Origin: Gammaproteobacteria bacterium
GTDB lineage: Bacteria > Pseudomonadota > Gammaproteobacteria > Enterobacterales > Alteromonadaceae
Direction of reading: 5' to 3'
Length of the DNA stretch: 64,000 nucleotides
Assembly: GCA_023380515.1 (NCBI GenBank)
Contig: JAMCRH010000116.1
Location: 1 to 64,000 of the forward strand
Part shown: piece by piece, positions 8,510 to 16,702 of the stretch
How positions within the stretch are numbered: the first letter of the stretch is position 1
Layout of the letters: each line of letters starts with the position of its first letter
Translations under genes and position numbers: made by a program
The notes under the pieces: generated by a model
What the model was told of the DNA's origin: nothing
What the model saw: only the letters and a program-made list of their open reading frames with translations
The model's database searches: none

Positions 8510-10192
8510 ATGCGTACACTAGCTAAATTTGCTCGTTCTAGTGCTGCAATAGCCGTTGGCGCAGCACTGTTATTAACCGCCTGCGGGCAAGCACCGCAAA
8601 CCCCAGACGTGTCAGCTGAACCAGAAGCTTATGTGTTAATGCCATCGGCCCAAGAGCGCCTCGACATCTATGTTCCGGTCGAAATGGGTGTCGATATTTC
8701 ACATTTATCTGAGGCACAAAAAGAGCTGGTGAGCCTCTTAATTGATGCTGCTGATATTATGGATGAACTCTTTTGGATGCAGGCTTACCCTGGTGACCGT
8801 CAGGAATTTTTGGCGCGTATTCCAGACCCACAAGTGCGTCAATTTGCCGAAATTAACTACGGCCCATGGGACCGGTTAAATAATATGCAGCCATTCTTGC
8901 AAGGTTATGGACCCAAGCCTGCTGGCGCCAATTATTACCCAGCCGATATGACCCGTGAAGAGTTCGATGCAGCCGAACTTGCCGGTAAGGATGACTTATA
9001 CACTTTGGTACGTCGTAACGACGCGGGTGAGCTATATACTGTGGCTTACTCGGAGAAATATCGCGAACAACTAGAAAAAGCAGCCGCAATTTTGCGTGCT
9101 GCGGCTGCAGTGGCTGATGATGAGAAATTCGCAGAGTACTTAATCATGCGTGCCGATGCGTTCTTAACCGATGACTATCAGCCGTCTGATTATGCTTGGA
9201 TGGATGTCACTGACAGTGTGATTGATGTGATTATTGGTCCGATTGAAACCTATGAAGATCGCTTGTTCGGTTACAAGGCAGGGTTTGAGGCTTATGTATT
9301 AGTCAAAGACCTCGAGTGGAGCGAGCGTCTTGCGGTCTATGCAGAGCATCTACCAGCGTTGCAACGTGGTTTACCAGTTGCCGACGAATATAAAGCTGAA
9401 GAGCCAGGCGCAGAAGCTCAGCTTAATGCTTATGACATTGTGTACTACGCAGGTCATTCCAACGCAGGCAGTAAAACGATTGCCGTGAACCTACCGAATG
9501 ATGAAGAAGTACAGTTGGCGAAAGGCACTCGCCGTTCACAGCTGAAAAATGCAATGCGGGCCAAGTTCGACGAAATCTTGTTGCCGATTGCAGATGAGCT
9601 GATTCATCCCGATCAGCGTGATCACATTACCTTCGATGCGTTCTTCGCGAACACCATGTTCCATGAAGTCGCTCACGGACTCGGGATCAAGAATACCATT
9701 GATGGCCGCAGCACAGTGCGACAAGCTTTGCGTGAATACGCAGCGCCGCTAGAAGAAGGTAAAGCGGATATTCTTGGCTTATACATGGTTACCCAGTTGC
9801 TCGAAGCTGGCGTGCTAACCGAAGGACAACTGGAAGACTATTATGTAACTTTCCTTGCTGGAATCTTCCGCTCCGTGCGCTTCGGTGCGTCAAGTGCGCA
9901 TGGGCAAGCCAACATGATTCGCTTTAACTATTTTGCTGAGAAGGGCGCGTTTATTCATGACGAAAACGGCTATTACAGTGTCGATATGGAAAATATGCGT
10001 AACGCCATGAATAGCCTGTCGGAACTGATTTTGCGCTTGCAAGGCGACGGTGACTATGAAGGTGTTGCAGCTTTATTCCGTGACATGGGTGGCGTCGGTG
10101 AACAGTTACAAGCTGATCTTGACCGTTTGGCGGCTGCCAACATTCCGGTTGATATTGTGTTTAACCAAGGTAAAGCGCAAATTGGTCTGTGA
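8510..10192 (+). CDS. M49-like (dipeptidyl-peptidase III family) zinc peptidase lipoprotein
   Basis: 560 residues, with a lipoprotein signal ending LLTAC (Cys 25) and an AAGAGG ribosome site before the ATG. The zinc motif HEVAH is at residues 385-389 and a second motif EEGKAD at 415-420, matching the paired HExx(G)H and EExRA(D/E) motifs of dipeptidyl-peptidase III. The spacing and the five-residue HExxH (most M49 enzymes have six residues, HELLGH) mark it as a divergent bacterial group. Its likely role is removal of dipeptides from short peptides at the periplasmic face. It is divergent from the amidoligase operon and followed by a strong terminator, so it is probably transcribed alone. Confidence 0.8.
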   Translation: MRTLAKFARSSAAIAVGAALLLTACGQAPQTPDVSAEPEAYVLMPSAQERLDIYVPVEMGVDISHLSEAQKELVSLLIDAADIMDELFWMQAYPGDRQEFLARIPDPQVRQFAEINYGPWDRLNNMQPFLQGYGPKPAGANYYPADMTREEFDAAELAGKDDLYTLVRRNDAGELYTVAYSEKYREQLEKAAAILRAAAAVADDEKFAEYLIMRADAFLTDDYQPSDYAWMDVTDSVIDVIIGPIETYEDRLFGYKAGFEAYVLVKDLEWSERLAVYAEHLPALQRGLPVADEYKAEEPGAEAQLNAYDIVYYAGHSNAGSKTIAVNLPNDEEVQLAKGTRRSQLKNAMRAKFDEILLPIADELIHPDQRDHITFDAFFANTMFHEVAHGLGIKNTIDGRSTVRQALREYAAPLEEGKADILGLYMVTQLLEAGVLTEGQLEDYYVTFLAGIFRSVRFGASSAHGQANMIRFNYFAEKGAFIHDENGYYSVDMENMRNAMNSLSELILRLQGDGDYEGVAALFRDMGGVGEQLQADLDRLAAANIPVDIVFNQGKAQIGL

Positions 10193-10244
10193 TAGCTGAC
10201 CTAACGAATGTGATAGAAATCACTATTGGTTAGTGAAATTGACT

Positions 10245-10275
10245 AAAAGCCACGGTGAGCAACCGTGGCTTTTTT
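10245..10275 (+). terminator. rho-independent terminator of the M49-like peptidase gene
   Basis: The stem AGCCACGGT pairs with the downstream ACCGTGGCT around a five-base loop (10257-10261), with A residues before and a run of six T after. It lies 50 bases past the stop. It rules out the longer upstream start for the next gene, because that start would lie inside this hairpin. Confidence 0.9.
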
Positions 10276-10360
10276 AGTTAAAACAAAGAATTACAGATTT
10301 TGGCATAAAGCTTGCTGTGTTCACTTAGGAAAACAATTCTTAAAAATGAATGAGGACATT

Positions 10361-11167
10361 AAGATGATCAGTGCAATGGTTTTAGTTAGTGGCTTAAGCG
10401 GCATGCCAGCGATTGAAGCGCCTTCAGCGCCGGTGAAGAAATCGAGCACCAATGCGTTTCATGTTATCGACGGTCAAAGCTGTAATATGACCCTCGATAA
10501 AGACTTATATATCAGCCCGCAAGCGCTGACGTTACGCGACGCTGGAGCTGAAGTGATTCGTATTCACGCGGATGGCCAAGTGTTTGTTAATGGCGCAGCA
10601 ATCGACGTTGCTGAAGCTGACCGTGCTCACTTTGTTGCATACAAAGACGGCCTTGCGGAACAAACTCAGTTTGTCGTGCAAGTGATTGACGAGGCACTTG
10701 AAATGACGAATTACGCATTAACCATGACGTTTGGTGAAATGTTCGGTAAGCGGCATCGGATAGTTCGCCGTATGGACAAACTCACTGATCGTTTGCGTGG
10801 TGATTTAGCCTCCATCGCATATGAGGACAACGGCACGTTTGTTGTTCAGGGCTCACAATTAGACGCATTTGGCGACCGAATTGGTGAAACCATTGAAGAA
10901 GAAATGGAAGACCTCATCACCAATGCGAAAGGTACGATGATGATGATGGTTGGCCGCATGCTTTTGCGTGGGCAACGCGGTATCGAAGACTTCGAGCAAC
11001 GCATGGAAACCATGGCGGCGAACCTTGAAACCGAAATGGAAGCTTGGGGCGCAGACATCGAAGCACGTAGCGAAAATTTTTGCCAACGTCTAACTGAGCT
11101 ACGGAAAACCGAAGATTACCTTGCTGAAACCTACCCAGCATTTGGCGATTATCGTTTACTACCATAA
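10361..11167 (+). CDS. DUF2884 (YggN-like) exported protein
   Basis: 268 residues from ATG at 10361, chosen because GAGG lies eight bases upstream and because earlier in-frame starts fall near or in the preceding terminator. A short hydrophobic N-terminus (MVLVSGLSGMPA) could be a signal peptide. The body has the DUF2884 look: an opening C-N-M-T-L segment, an oxidised-side motif with a second Cys near the C-terminus (FCQRL), and a long helical middle with a Met-rich stretch (TMMMMVGRM). E. coli YggN is a periplasmic protein of unknown function. It stands alone between a terminator and a palindromic repeat region. Confidence 0.75.
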   Translation, partial: KMISAMVLVSGLSGMPAIEAPSAPVKKSSTNAFHVIDGQSCNMTLDKDLYISPQALTLRDAGAEVIRIHADGQVFVNGAAIDVAEADRAHFVAYKDGLAEQTQFVVQVIDEALEMTNYALTMTFGEMFGKRHRIVRRMDKLTDRLRGDLASIAYEDNGTFVVQGSQLDAFGDRIGETIEEEMEDLITNAKGTMMMMVGRMLLRGQRGIEDFEQRMETMAANLETEMEAWGADIEARSENFCQRLTELRKTEDYLAETYPAFGDYRLLP

Positions 11168-11411
11168 GCTCCGGTTGGGCTAAGTTGTAGCGCCGTTTAG
11201 CCTGTTAGCTGCTTGGTTCGGAATCGGCCTACTCATTCTCAGAGACGCCGTAAACCCATCCTCCCTGGGGGCTTATAATCGGCATCCATGCCTCATATAC
11301 TCTGAGAACGAGCAGCCTCGCTTCCAACCGCAGCTAACAAGCAGCTAGGCTCTCAACCAAGCAGCTAATACGCTAAGCGCATCAGCCGCAAGGTTCGCAG
11401 CGCAGCAGCGC
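11168..11411. repeat. intergenic palindromic element with nested inverted repeats
   Basis: This 244-base gap between convergent genes holds a nested palindrome. Outer arms are 14 bases: TTAGCTGCTTGGTT at 11205-11218 and its exact complement at 11355-11368. Inner arms are nine bases: TTCTCAGAG at 11236-11244 and CTCTGAGAA at 11300-11308. The core contains CCATC...GGGGGC and two copies of AATCGGC. Further copies of the TAGCTGC word occur between the arms. This resembles dispersed palindromic repeats found between genes in marine gammaproteobacteria. No second copy was seen in this window. It could also act as a bidirectional terminator. Confidence 0.6.
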
Positions 11412-13463
11412 CTAGCTCTTCACTTCAGGCTCTTCGTCAAGATTGAGGTCGTCGTCATGTTGTGCCACGTCCCAAGGTAACGAACTTGGCGAGTGGTGCT
11501 GGAATGCCAAATAGTTTTCGAATTGGTTGAGTACATCGTTAATGATATCAGCCTTTTCGAAACCATAGACATCGTACGCTTGACCACCCTGACGGAGGAA
11601 GACTTCAGCACGGAAGTATTCGTCACTTTCTGTGCGTTTCTGCAACATCGCAAACTCTGGGCGGGCATAGCCACGAATGCGGATTTCGTAGGTGAAATCA
11701 GCGTCAGCACGGTCGACGTGAAGAACAACTCGAGTCGGATCCTCTTCGAGTGATACTTCTGCTTGCCATTTTTGTGACTCAAGCTCTGCTCGTACTTCTT
11801 CGAGACAGTCTTTGCAGGTTTCGCGAATAAAGGTTTCGACTTTGGCTTTACTCGGATAGTCAACCAGGCCCGCTAAGCGCTTTTTCCAGTAGTTGGCACC
11901 AGAATGAACGCCACGACGGTGAATTTTTGCAGCGCTCTTCAAACTGTCGAATTGGTGACCTTCAATAACCAACGCTCGCCACATGCCAACGGCCGCTAAT
12001 AGCATGATAATGGCGAAAGGTAGTGCACTGGCAATCGCTGCAGTTTGCAGCGCTGTGAGTCCGCCGGCAAGTAACAGCACGGCAGCGACAATCCCTTCTG
12101 AACTTGCCCAAAATACGCGCTGCCAGGCAGGCGTGTCCATACGACCGCCAGAGGCTAACGAATCGATGACAAGCGAGCCTGAGTCAGACGAGGTGACAAA
12201 GAAAGTCATGATCAGCACAACGGTGACAAACGAGAGAATGCTCGTCATTGGTAGATTCTCATACAGTTTGAACAGCGCAATGGCTTGGTCAGCCTGTACG
12301 TCAGCAATCAGCGTGTCGAGACCTTCGTTCATGATCATATGTAACGCGGTGTCACCAAACACCGAGAACCAGAAAAAGGTAAAGATGGTTGGGACTAGCA
12401 TGACGCCAAAGACAAATTGGCGAATGGTGCGGCCACGACTGATTTTGGCGATAAAGAGACCAACGAATGGTGCCCAGGCAATTGTCCAACCAAAGATGAA
12501 CAAGGTCCAGTTGCCGATCCAGTCACTGCGACTATAGGCCTGCAAATTAAAGGTACGCTCAACAATGTAATTGAGATAGCTACCTGTGTTCTGCAAGAAA
12601 GTCTCAAGAATATGGACGGTAGGTCCGGCAAAGAATACGAATAGCAACAAGAACATGACCAAGGTCATATTCACAATAGATAGGCGTTTGACCCCTTTGT
12701 CCAAACCCGCGACAACGGAGGCGATCGCCATCAAGGTGATGACAAAGATGACAATGACTTGGACAATGGTGGAGACCGGGATTCCGGGCCACAGGTAATT
12801 CAAGCCAGTGTTAATTTGAATAACCGAAAGACCTAAGGTGGTGGCAATACCGAACATGGTGCCGAGAATCGCAAAAGTATCGACGGCATGACCAGCTGGT
12901 CCATGAATTTTTTCGCCAATGATCGGATATAACGTCGAGCGCATGGACAGTGGTAGTCCGTGGCGGAACGAAAAATAGGCCAAAACCAAGCCCACCAGAC
13001 CATAGATAGCCCAGATATGGAAACCCCAGTGGAAATAGGAGATTTGCATCGCTTGTTTGGCGGCGTCAACGGTGAGTGCCGCGCCTTCTGGGGGACTGGC
13101 ATAATGCAAGACCGGCTCGGAAACACCGAAAAAGAGCAGGGCGATACCATAGCCGGCGGAAAACAGCATGGCGAACCAAGACAAGAAACTATATTCCGGT
13201 TCAGCGTGATCGGGCCCTAGCTTGATTCGTCCCCATTTGGAAATACCAACGATGACGATAAACATTAAAAACAGGGCAACTGCAAGCATATAGAACCAAC
13301 CGAAATCTTCGGTAATACGAGCAAGGGTGGCTGAGAAAAACTCACCGGCCAACTCCGGGTTCGACAATGTGCCAATCACTAACAAGGTAATGACAGCGAC
13401 GGCGGGAATAAATACCGGCATCAGCAGCATCGACTTCCAACGCGAATTGCTTTTTGCGGTCAT
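11412..13463 (-). CDS. BCCT family (betaine/carnitine/choline) transporter
   Basis: 683 residues with twelve or so hydrophobic segments and a ~170-residue soluble C-terminal tail, a layout like BetT-type choline transporters. Family marks include SAGYGIALLFFGVSEP (the helix 3 glycine motif, variant), WTIAWAPFVGLFIAKISRGR (the Trp-rich helix 8 region) and TSSDSGSLVID. It probably imports a quaternary ammonium osmoprotectant using a sodium or proton gradient. The helix 3 motif has Tyr and Ala where GMGIGL is usual, so the coupling ion and substrate are uncertain. The start is supported by AAGGAG before ATG. The C-terminal tail of such carriers senses osmotic conditions. Confidence 0.9.
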   Translation of the reverse strand: MTAKSNSRWKSMLLMPVFIPAVAVITLLVIGTLSNPELAGEFFSATLARITEDFGWFYMLAVALFLMFIVIVGISKWGRIKLGPDHAEPEYSFLSWFAMLFSAGYGIALLFFGVSEPVLHYASPPEGAALTVDAAKQAMQISYFHWGFHIWAIYGLVGLVLAYFSFRHGLPLSMRSTLYPIIGEKIHGPAGHAVDTFAILGTMFGIATTLGLSVIQINTGLNYLWPGIPVSTIVQVIVIFVITLMAIASVVAGLDKGVKRLSIVNMTLVMFLLLFVFFAGPTVHILETFLQNTGSYLNYIVERTFNLQAYSRSDWIGNWTLFIFGWTIAWAPFVGLFIAKISRGRTIRQFVFGVMLVPTIFTFFWFSVFGDTALHMIMNEGLDTLIADVQADQAIALFKLYENLPMTSILSFVTVVLIMTFFVTSSDSGSLVIDSLASGGRMDTPAWQRVFWASSEGIVAAVLLLAGGLTALQTAAIASALPFAIIMLLAAVGMWRALVIEGHQFDSLKSAAKIHRRGVHSGANYWKKRLAGLVDYPSKAKVETFIRETCKDCLEEVRAELESQKWQAEVSLEEDPTRVVLHVDRADADFTYEIRIRGYARPEFAMLQKRTESDEYFRAEVFLRQGGQAYDVYGFEKADIINDVLNQFENYLAFQHHSPSSLPWDVAQHDDDLNLDEEPEVKS

Positions 13464-13587
13464 GCAAAGACTCCTTCTTGTGGCAACCGTTTATTATTCT
13501 GGTTGAGTACCTATTTACACTAGCACCCTGAAATGAAATCACAAGTTGAAATCTGGCGAGCCTCCAGATTAATTAAGAAACTAGCAA

Positions 13588-13614
13588 TTGAATGATTAAT
13601 TTTCCTGCTAAACT
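13588..13614 (+). promoter_or_regulatory. candidate promoter of the channel gene
   Basis: TAAACT at 13609-13614 preceded by TG one base away (extended -10), with TTGAAT at 13588-13593. The 15-base spacing is short. It lies 34 bases upstream of the ATG. Confidence 0.4.
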
Positions 13615-13647
13615 GATCGTCAAGCGAAAAATCTTAAGGAAATCAGC

Positions 13648-15567
13648 ATGAGTTTGCGTTCAGGTACGGTTGGACGATTGAAATATTGGCTTGAGCGTAT
13701 GCTCGGTGGCGGTGCGCTTTTGCAATTACTCTTAGCTTGGGGAGTCGTTGTTGCAGTAGCTGTCCTTGGAGGCCTTTTAGTTTTTGTGTTTGCGCGCAGT
13801 GACGCAGGCATCGCCGAAGAGCTGTGGTGGTCATTTTTACGTTTAACCGATCCGGGTTACCTAGGTGACGATGAAGGCACTTCTCGTCGCATTATCTCCA
13901 CACTCCTCACCGTCGCCGGCTATGTGTTGTTCATGGGTACTCTGGTCGCGATCATGACCCAATGGCTCTTTCGGCAAATGCGTCAGTTTGAGCTTGGGCA
14001 GACACCGGTTTCGTTTCGCCAACACACGGTTATTCTCGGTTGGACATCGCGCTCAATTCCGGTGGTTAATGAGTTGATTCACCCAGAAGTTCCCGCGACT
14101 TTAGTCAATCGCATCGCCGTATTAGCCGATAATATTACCGAAGGTCCAAGTGAAGAGGTTCTCGCGCAACCTTGGTCGACCAAACAGCGTCGCCGTGTGG
14201 TATTGCGGTCCGGCTCATTGCTCAATCCAGACCATCTGCAGCGTGTGGCCATTCAGCAAGCGCAAACCATTATTGTGCCGTCGCGAGGTAATTTTGCAGA
14301 GCAAACCTTGAGCGCGGACGCCGATGCCATCAAAGTGTTGTTGTCATTGCAAGCAAGGCAGCTAACGAACTTACCGCCGCGAGTGATCATCGAGTTACAG
14401 GATGCACAGAAAATTGCAATTGCTCGCCACACCTACAGTGGGCCGCTAGAAGTGGTAGCATCCGATCTCTTAATTGCACGAATTTTGATGCGTAGTACCT
14501 TGTATCCAGGGCTTTCAGGTGCCGTGAATGCATTGCTAGTCGATGCGGATCAGCCGCAATTTATTCCTGCTACAGCGGCTAACTTTGTCGGTAAAAAGTG
14601 GCAACAGGTGTATGCCAGCGCTTTGTACGTGACGCCATGTGGTGTCTTGCGTGAAGAGAATGGTGAGCAGTACTCCTATTTGGCGCCGCCGGCAGATTTT
14701 ATACTTAAAGCCGGTGATGAAATTCTTTATTTAGCCGGTCGGGTTCGCGACATTCAACATCGTAATAGCTCAGCGACGCATAAACCAATCGCGACGCCGC
14801 AGTTGCTGTTAACACCGCCGCGCCCACGCCAAAGCAAGGTGCTGCTACTCGGCTGGAACAACCGTGTACCAGCGCTTCTCGAGCAGTTTATTGCCGATCA
14901 GCGGACTGAATTCGCAGTGACGTCGGTGTCGACATCGAGTATTGACGAGCGCCAGCGAAAATTACAGCAGCGTTGGGGATTAAATGCCGATGACGAAATG
15001 CCGTTACAGATCAATTGGCGCGAAGCAGACTACACCCTTGAAGCCGTGCTAAAAGAATTGAAGCTCCATCAATATGACGCGGTGATGCTGTTTAGTAGTG
15101 ACCGTCTAGGCACAGGCGAGGAAGCCGACGCTCGCAGTATTGTCGCATTCATGGTGCTCGATTACTTGCTGGCGCAGGGTAACCCAGACCTCCGTCCGCA
15201 CATCATGGTCGAGCTACACGACCCGAGCAATGAAGCCTATGTCGACCACAGCCATAACGAAGTGTTAGTCAGTTCCGTGGTGGTTTCGCATGTGCTTGCT
15301 CAAGTCGCGGTTTATCCGCAACTGCATACGGTGTACGAGCAGCTACTCAGTTCCGAGGGAGCGCGCATGGGCATTCGCTACGCACCACCCGCATTGCAGC
15401 GCTCGGTGACCATTGCGGAATTGCGTGAACATGCACTCGCTCAGCAGGCCGTGTTACTCGGTTACCAACAACCCGATGGCCGAACTGTGATGAATCCGCC
15501 GTTAAACGAGCAGGTCAATGTCACCGCAAATACACAACTCATCGTGTTGCAAGGTGCACAGGTCTAA
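13648..15567 (+). CDS. CASTOR/POLLUX/SYM8-like ion channel with RCK domains
   Basis: 639 residues. Two or three N-terminal membrane segments (residues ~18-50 and ~88-110) flank a pore-like loop with TDPGYLGDD. Two nucleotide-binding-like regulatory regions follow: HTVILGWTSRSIPVVNELI near residue 130 and KVLLLGWNNRVPALLEQF near residue 395. This arrangement matches the CASTOR/POLLUX family, known from plant symbiotic calcium signalling and present in many bacteria with little characterisation. RCK-type domains suggest gating by an intracellular ligand such as a nucleotide or calcium. AAGGAAATCAGC precedes the ATG. The efflux adaptor gene begins 40 bases after its stop. Confidence 0.85.
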   Translation: MSLRSGTVGRLKYWLERMLGGGALLQLLLAWGVVVAVAVLGGLLVFVFARSDAGIAEELWWSFLRLTDPGYLGDDEGTSRRIISTLLTVAGYVLFMGTLVAIMTQWLFRQMRQFELGQTPVSFRQHTVILGWTSRSIPVVNELIHPEVPATLVNRIAVLADNITEGPSEEVLAQPWSTKQRRRVVLRSGSLLNPDHLQRVAIQQAQTIIVPSRGNFAEQTLSADADAIKVLLSLQARQLTNLPPRVIIELQDAQKIAIARHTYSGPLEVVASDLLIARILMRSTLYPGLSGAVNALLVDADQPQFIPATAANFVGKKWQQVYASALYVTPCGVLREENGEQYSYLAPPADFILKAGDEILYLAGRVRDIQHRNSSATHKPIATPQLLLTPPRPRQSKVLLLGWNNRVPALLEQFIADQRTEFAVTSVSTSSIDERQRKLQQRWGLNADDEMPLQINWREADYTLEAVLKELKLHQYDAVMLFSSDRLGTGEEADARSIVAFMVLDYLLAQGNPDLRPHIMVELHDPSNEAYVDHSHNEVLVSSVVVSHVLAQVAVYPQLHTVYEQLLSSEGARMGIRYAPPALQRSVTIAELREHALAQQAVLLGYQQPDGRTVMNPPLNEQVNVTANTQLIVLQGAQV

Positions 15568-15607
15568 AAAAATTGAACAATTTCCTGCAAACCGATGTAA
15601 TGAGTTT

Positions 15608-16699
15608 ATGACCATATTAAAAGGTAGAACGCAAAAATTTCGGCGACTAGCTCTGCATATTGCTCTGCTTAGCGCAGCAGCAACCTTGCTTTTGTTGACT
15701 GCTTGCTCCGAGCAAACTGAGCAAAATAGTTCTGCAGGTGAACAACCTAGAACGCCGATAGCAGCTTACGAAGTTGTGCCACGAGATCTGTCTCGACAAT
15801 TAAATTTGTCGGCGACAGTGCAACCGCGTGTTGTTGTTAATCTCAATAGTCGGGCACAAGGTATGGTGAGTTCGATTGCTGTTGAAGAATCGGACTATGT
15901 CACGCAAGGTCAACGGTTAGCTGAGTTCGATGTCGCTGAGCAGCAAGCGGAATTGAATCGTGCGCAAGCCCGAGCCCAAGAAGCGCGGTTAGAACTTGAG
16001 CGTATTCGTCAACTCAGCGATACCCAAACGATTGCGCGGGCGGAACTAGAGCGAGCGGAAGCTAGCTATGCCGCTGCTACCGCAGAACGGGATTTGTGGC
16101 AAACACGACTTTCTTTTGGTGTTATTACCGCGCCCACAGACGGCGTGATCACTGCGCGCTATATTCAGGAAGGCGAGGCGGTTGAGCCACGGGAGCCATT
16201 GTTTGTGCTCGCGAAAATGGATGAGTTAGTGATCTTACCGGGCGTTTCCGAACGCGATGTGCGGCATTTGGCCGTGGGGCAGGAAGTGCCGGTGCAGCTA
16301 GACGCATTGCCCGATGAAATCATCACCGGCAGCATTCGTCGTATTTTTCCTGCGGCAGATGCCGAGAGTCGTTTAATTCATGTCGAAGTATTGCTGCCGA
16401 GTGATAGTTACGAACGCGGTGTTCGCCCGGGCTTTTTGGCGCGTTTACCCTTGATTGTTGACTCACGTCCAGATTCGCTAGCGGTGCCCGCAGCAGCGAT
16501 TGGTGAAGATGGCTCCGACCGCTATGTTTATCAAGTGATCGATGACCGTTTGACGCGCGTGATCATTCAAACTGGCATTACCCGTGGCCAGTGGACTGAA
16601 GTGGTCGATGGCATTGACGCTGGTGCCGTAGTCTTAGCAACCAATCCGATTGATATGCGCGACGGCACCCGCGTGCGCATTGTGAATTGGCGAGGTTAG
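15608..16699 (+). CDS. RND efflux periplasmic adaptor (membrane fusion) lipoprotein
   Basis: 363 residues from ATG at 15608; the longer frame overlapping the channel gene lacks a plausible signal. The signal ends LLLTAC (lipobox), then a biotinyl/lipoyl-like half (VNLNSRAQGMVSSIAVEESDYV), an alpha-helical hairpin rich in Glu/Arg/Ala (~residues 110-165), and the second lipoyl half with GVITAPTDGVI. The rest is beta-barrel and membrane-proximal domain. It links the inner-membrane pump encoded three bases downstream to an outer-membrane channel. No outer-membrane factor is encoded in the window, so a TolC from elsewhere is presumably used. Confidence 0.9.
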   Translation: MTILKGRTQKFRRLALHIALLSAAATLLLLTACSEQTEQNSSAGEQPRTPIAAYEVVPRDLSRQLNLSATVQPRVVVNLNSRAQGMVSSIAVEESDYVTQGQRLAEFDVAEQQAELNRAQARAQEARLELERIRQLSDTQTIARAELERAEASYAAATAERDLWQTRLSFGVITAPTDGVITARYIQEGEAVEPREPLFVLAKMDELVILPGVSERDVRHLAVGQEVPVQLDALPDEIITGSIRRIFPAADAESRLIHVEVLLPSDSYERGVRPGFLARLPLIVDSRPDSLAVPAAAIGEDGSDRYVYQVIDDRLTRVIIQTGITRGQWTEVVDGIDAGAVVLATNPIDMRDGTRVRIVNWRG

Positions 16700-16702
16700 C
16701 GG

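Noticed and set aside
10265..10360. Longer N-terminus for the DUF2884 gene
   Set aside because: That start lies inside the terminator of the upstream gene, and the ATG at 10361 has the better ribosome site.
11983..12537. Plus-strand open frame of 184 codons inside the BCCT transporter
   Set aside because: Ser/Thr/Met-rich translation typical of the antisense of membrane-protein codons; the transporter on the other strand is certain.
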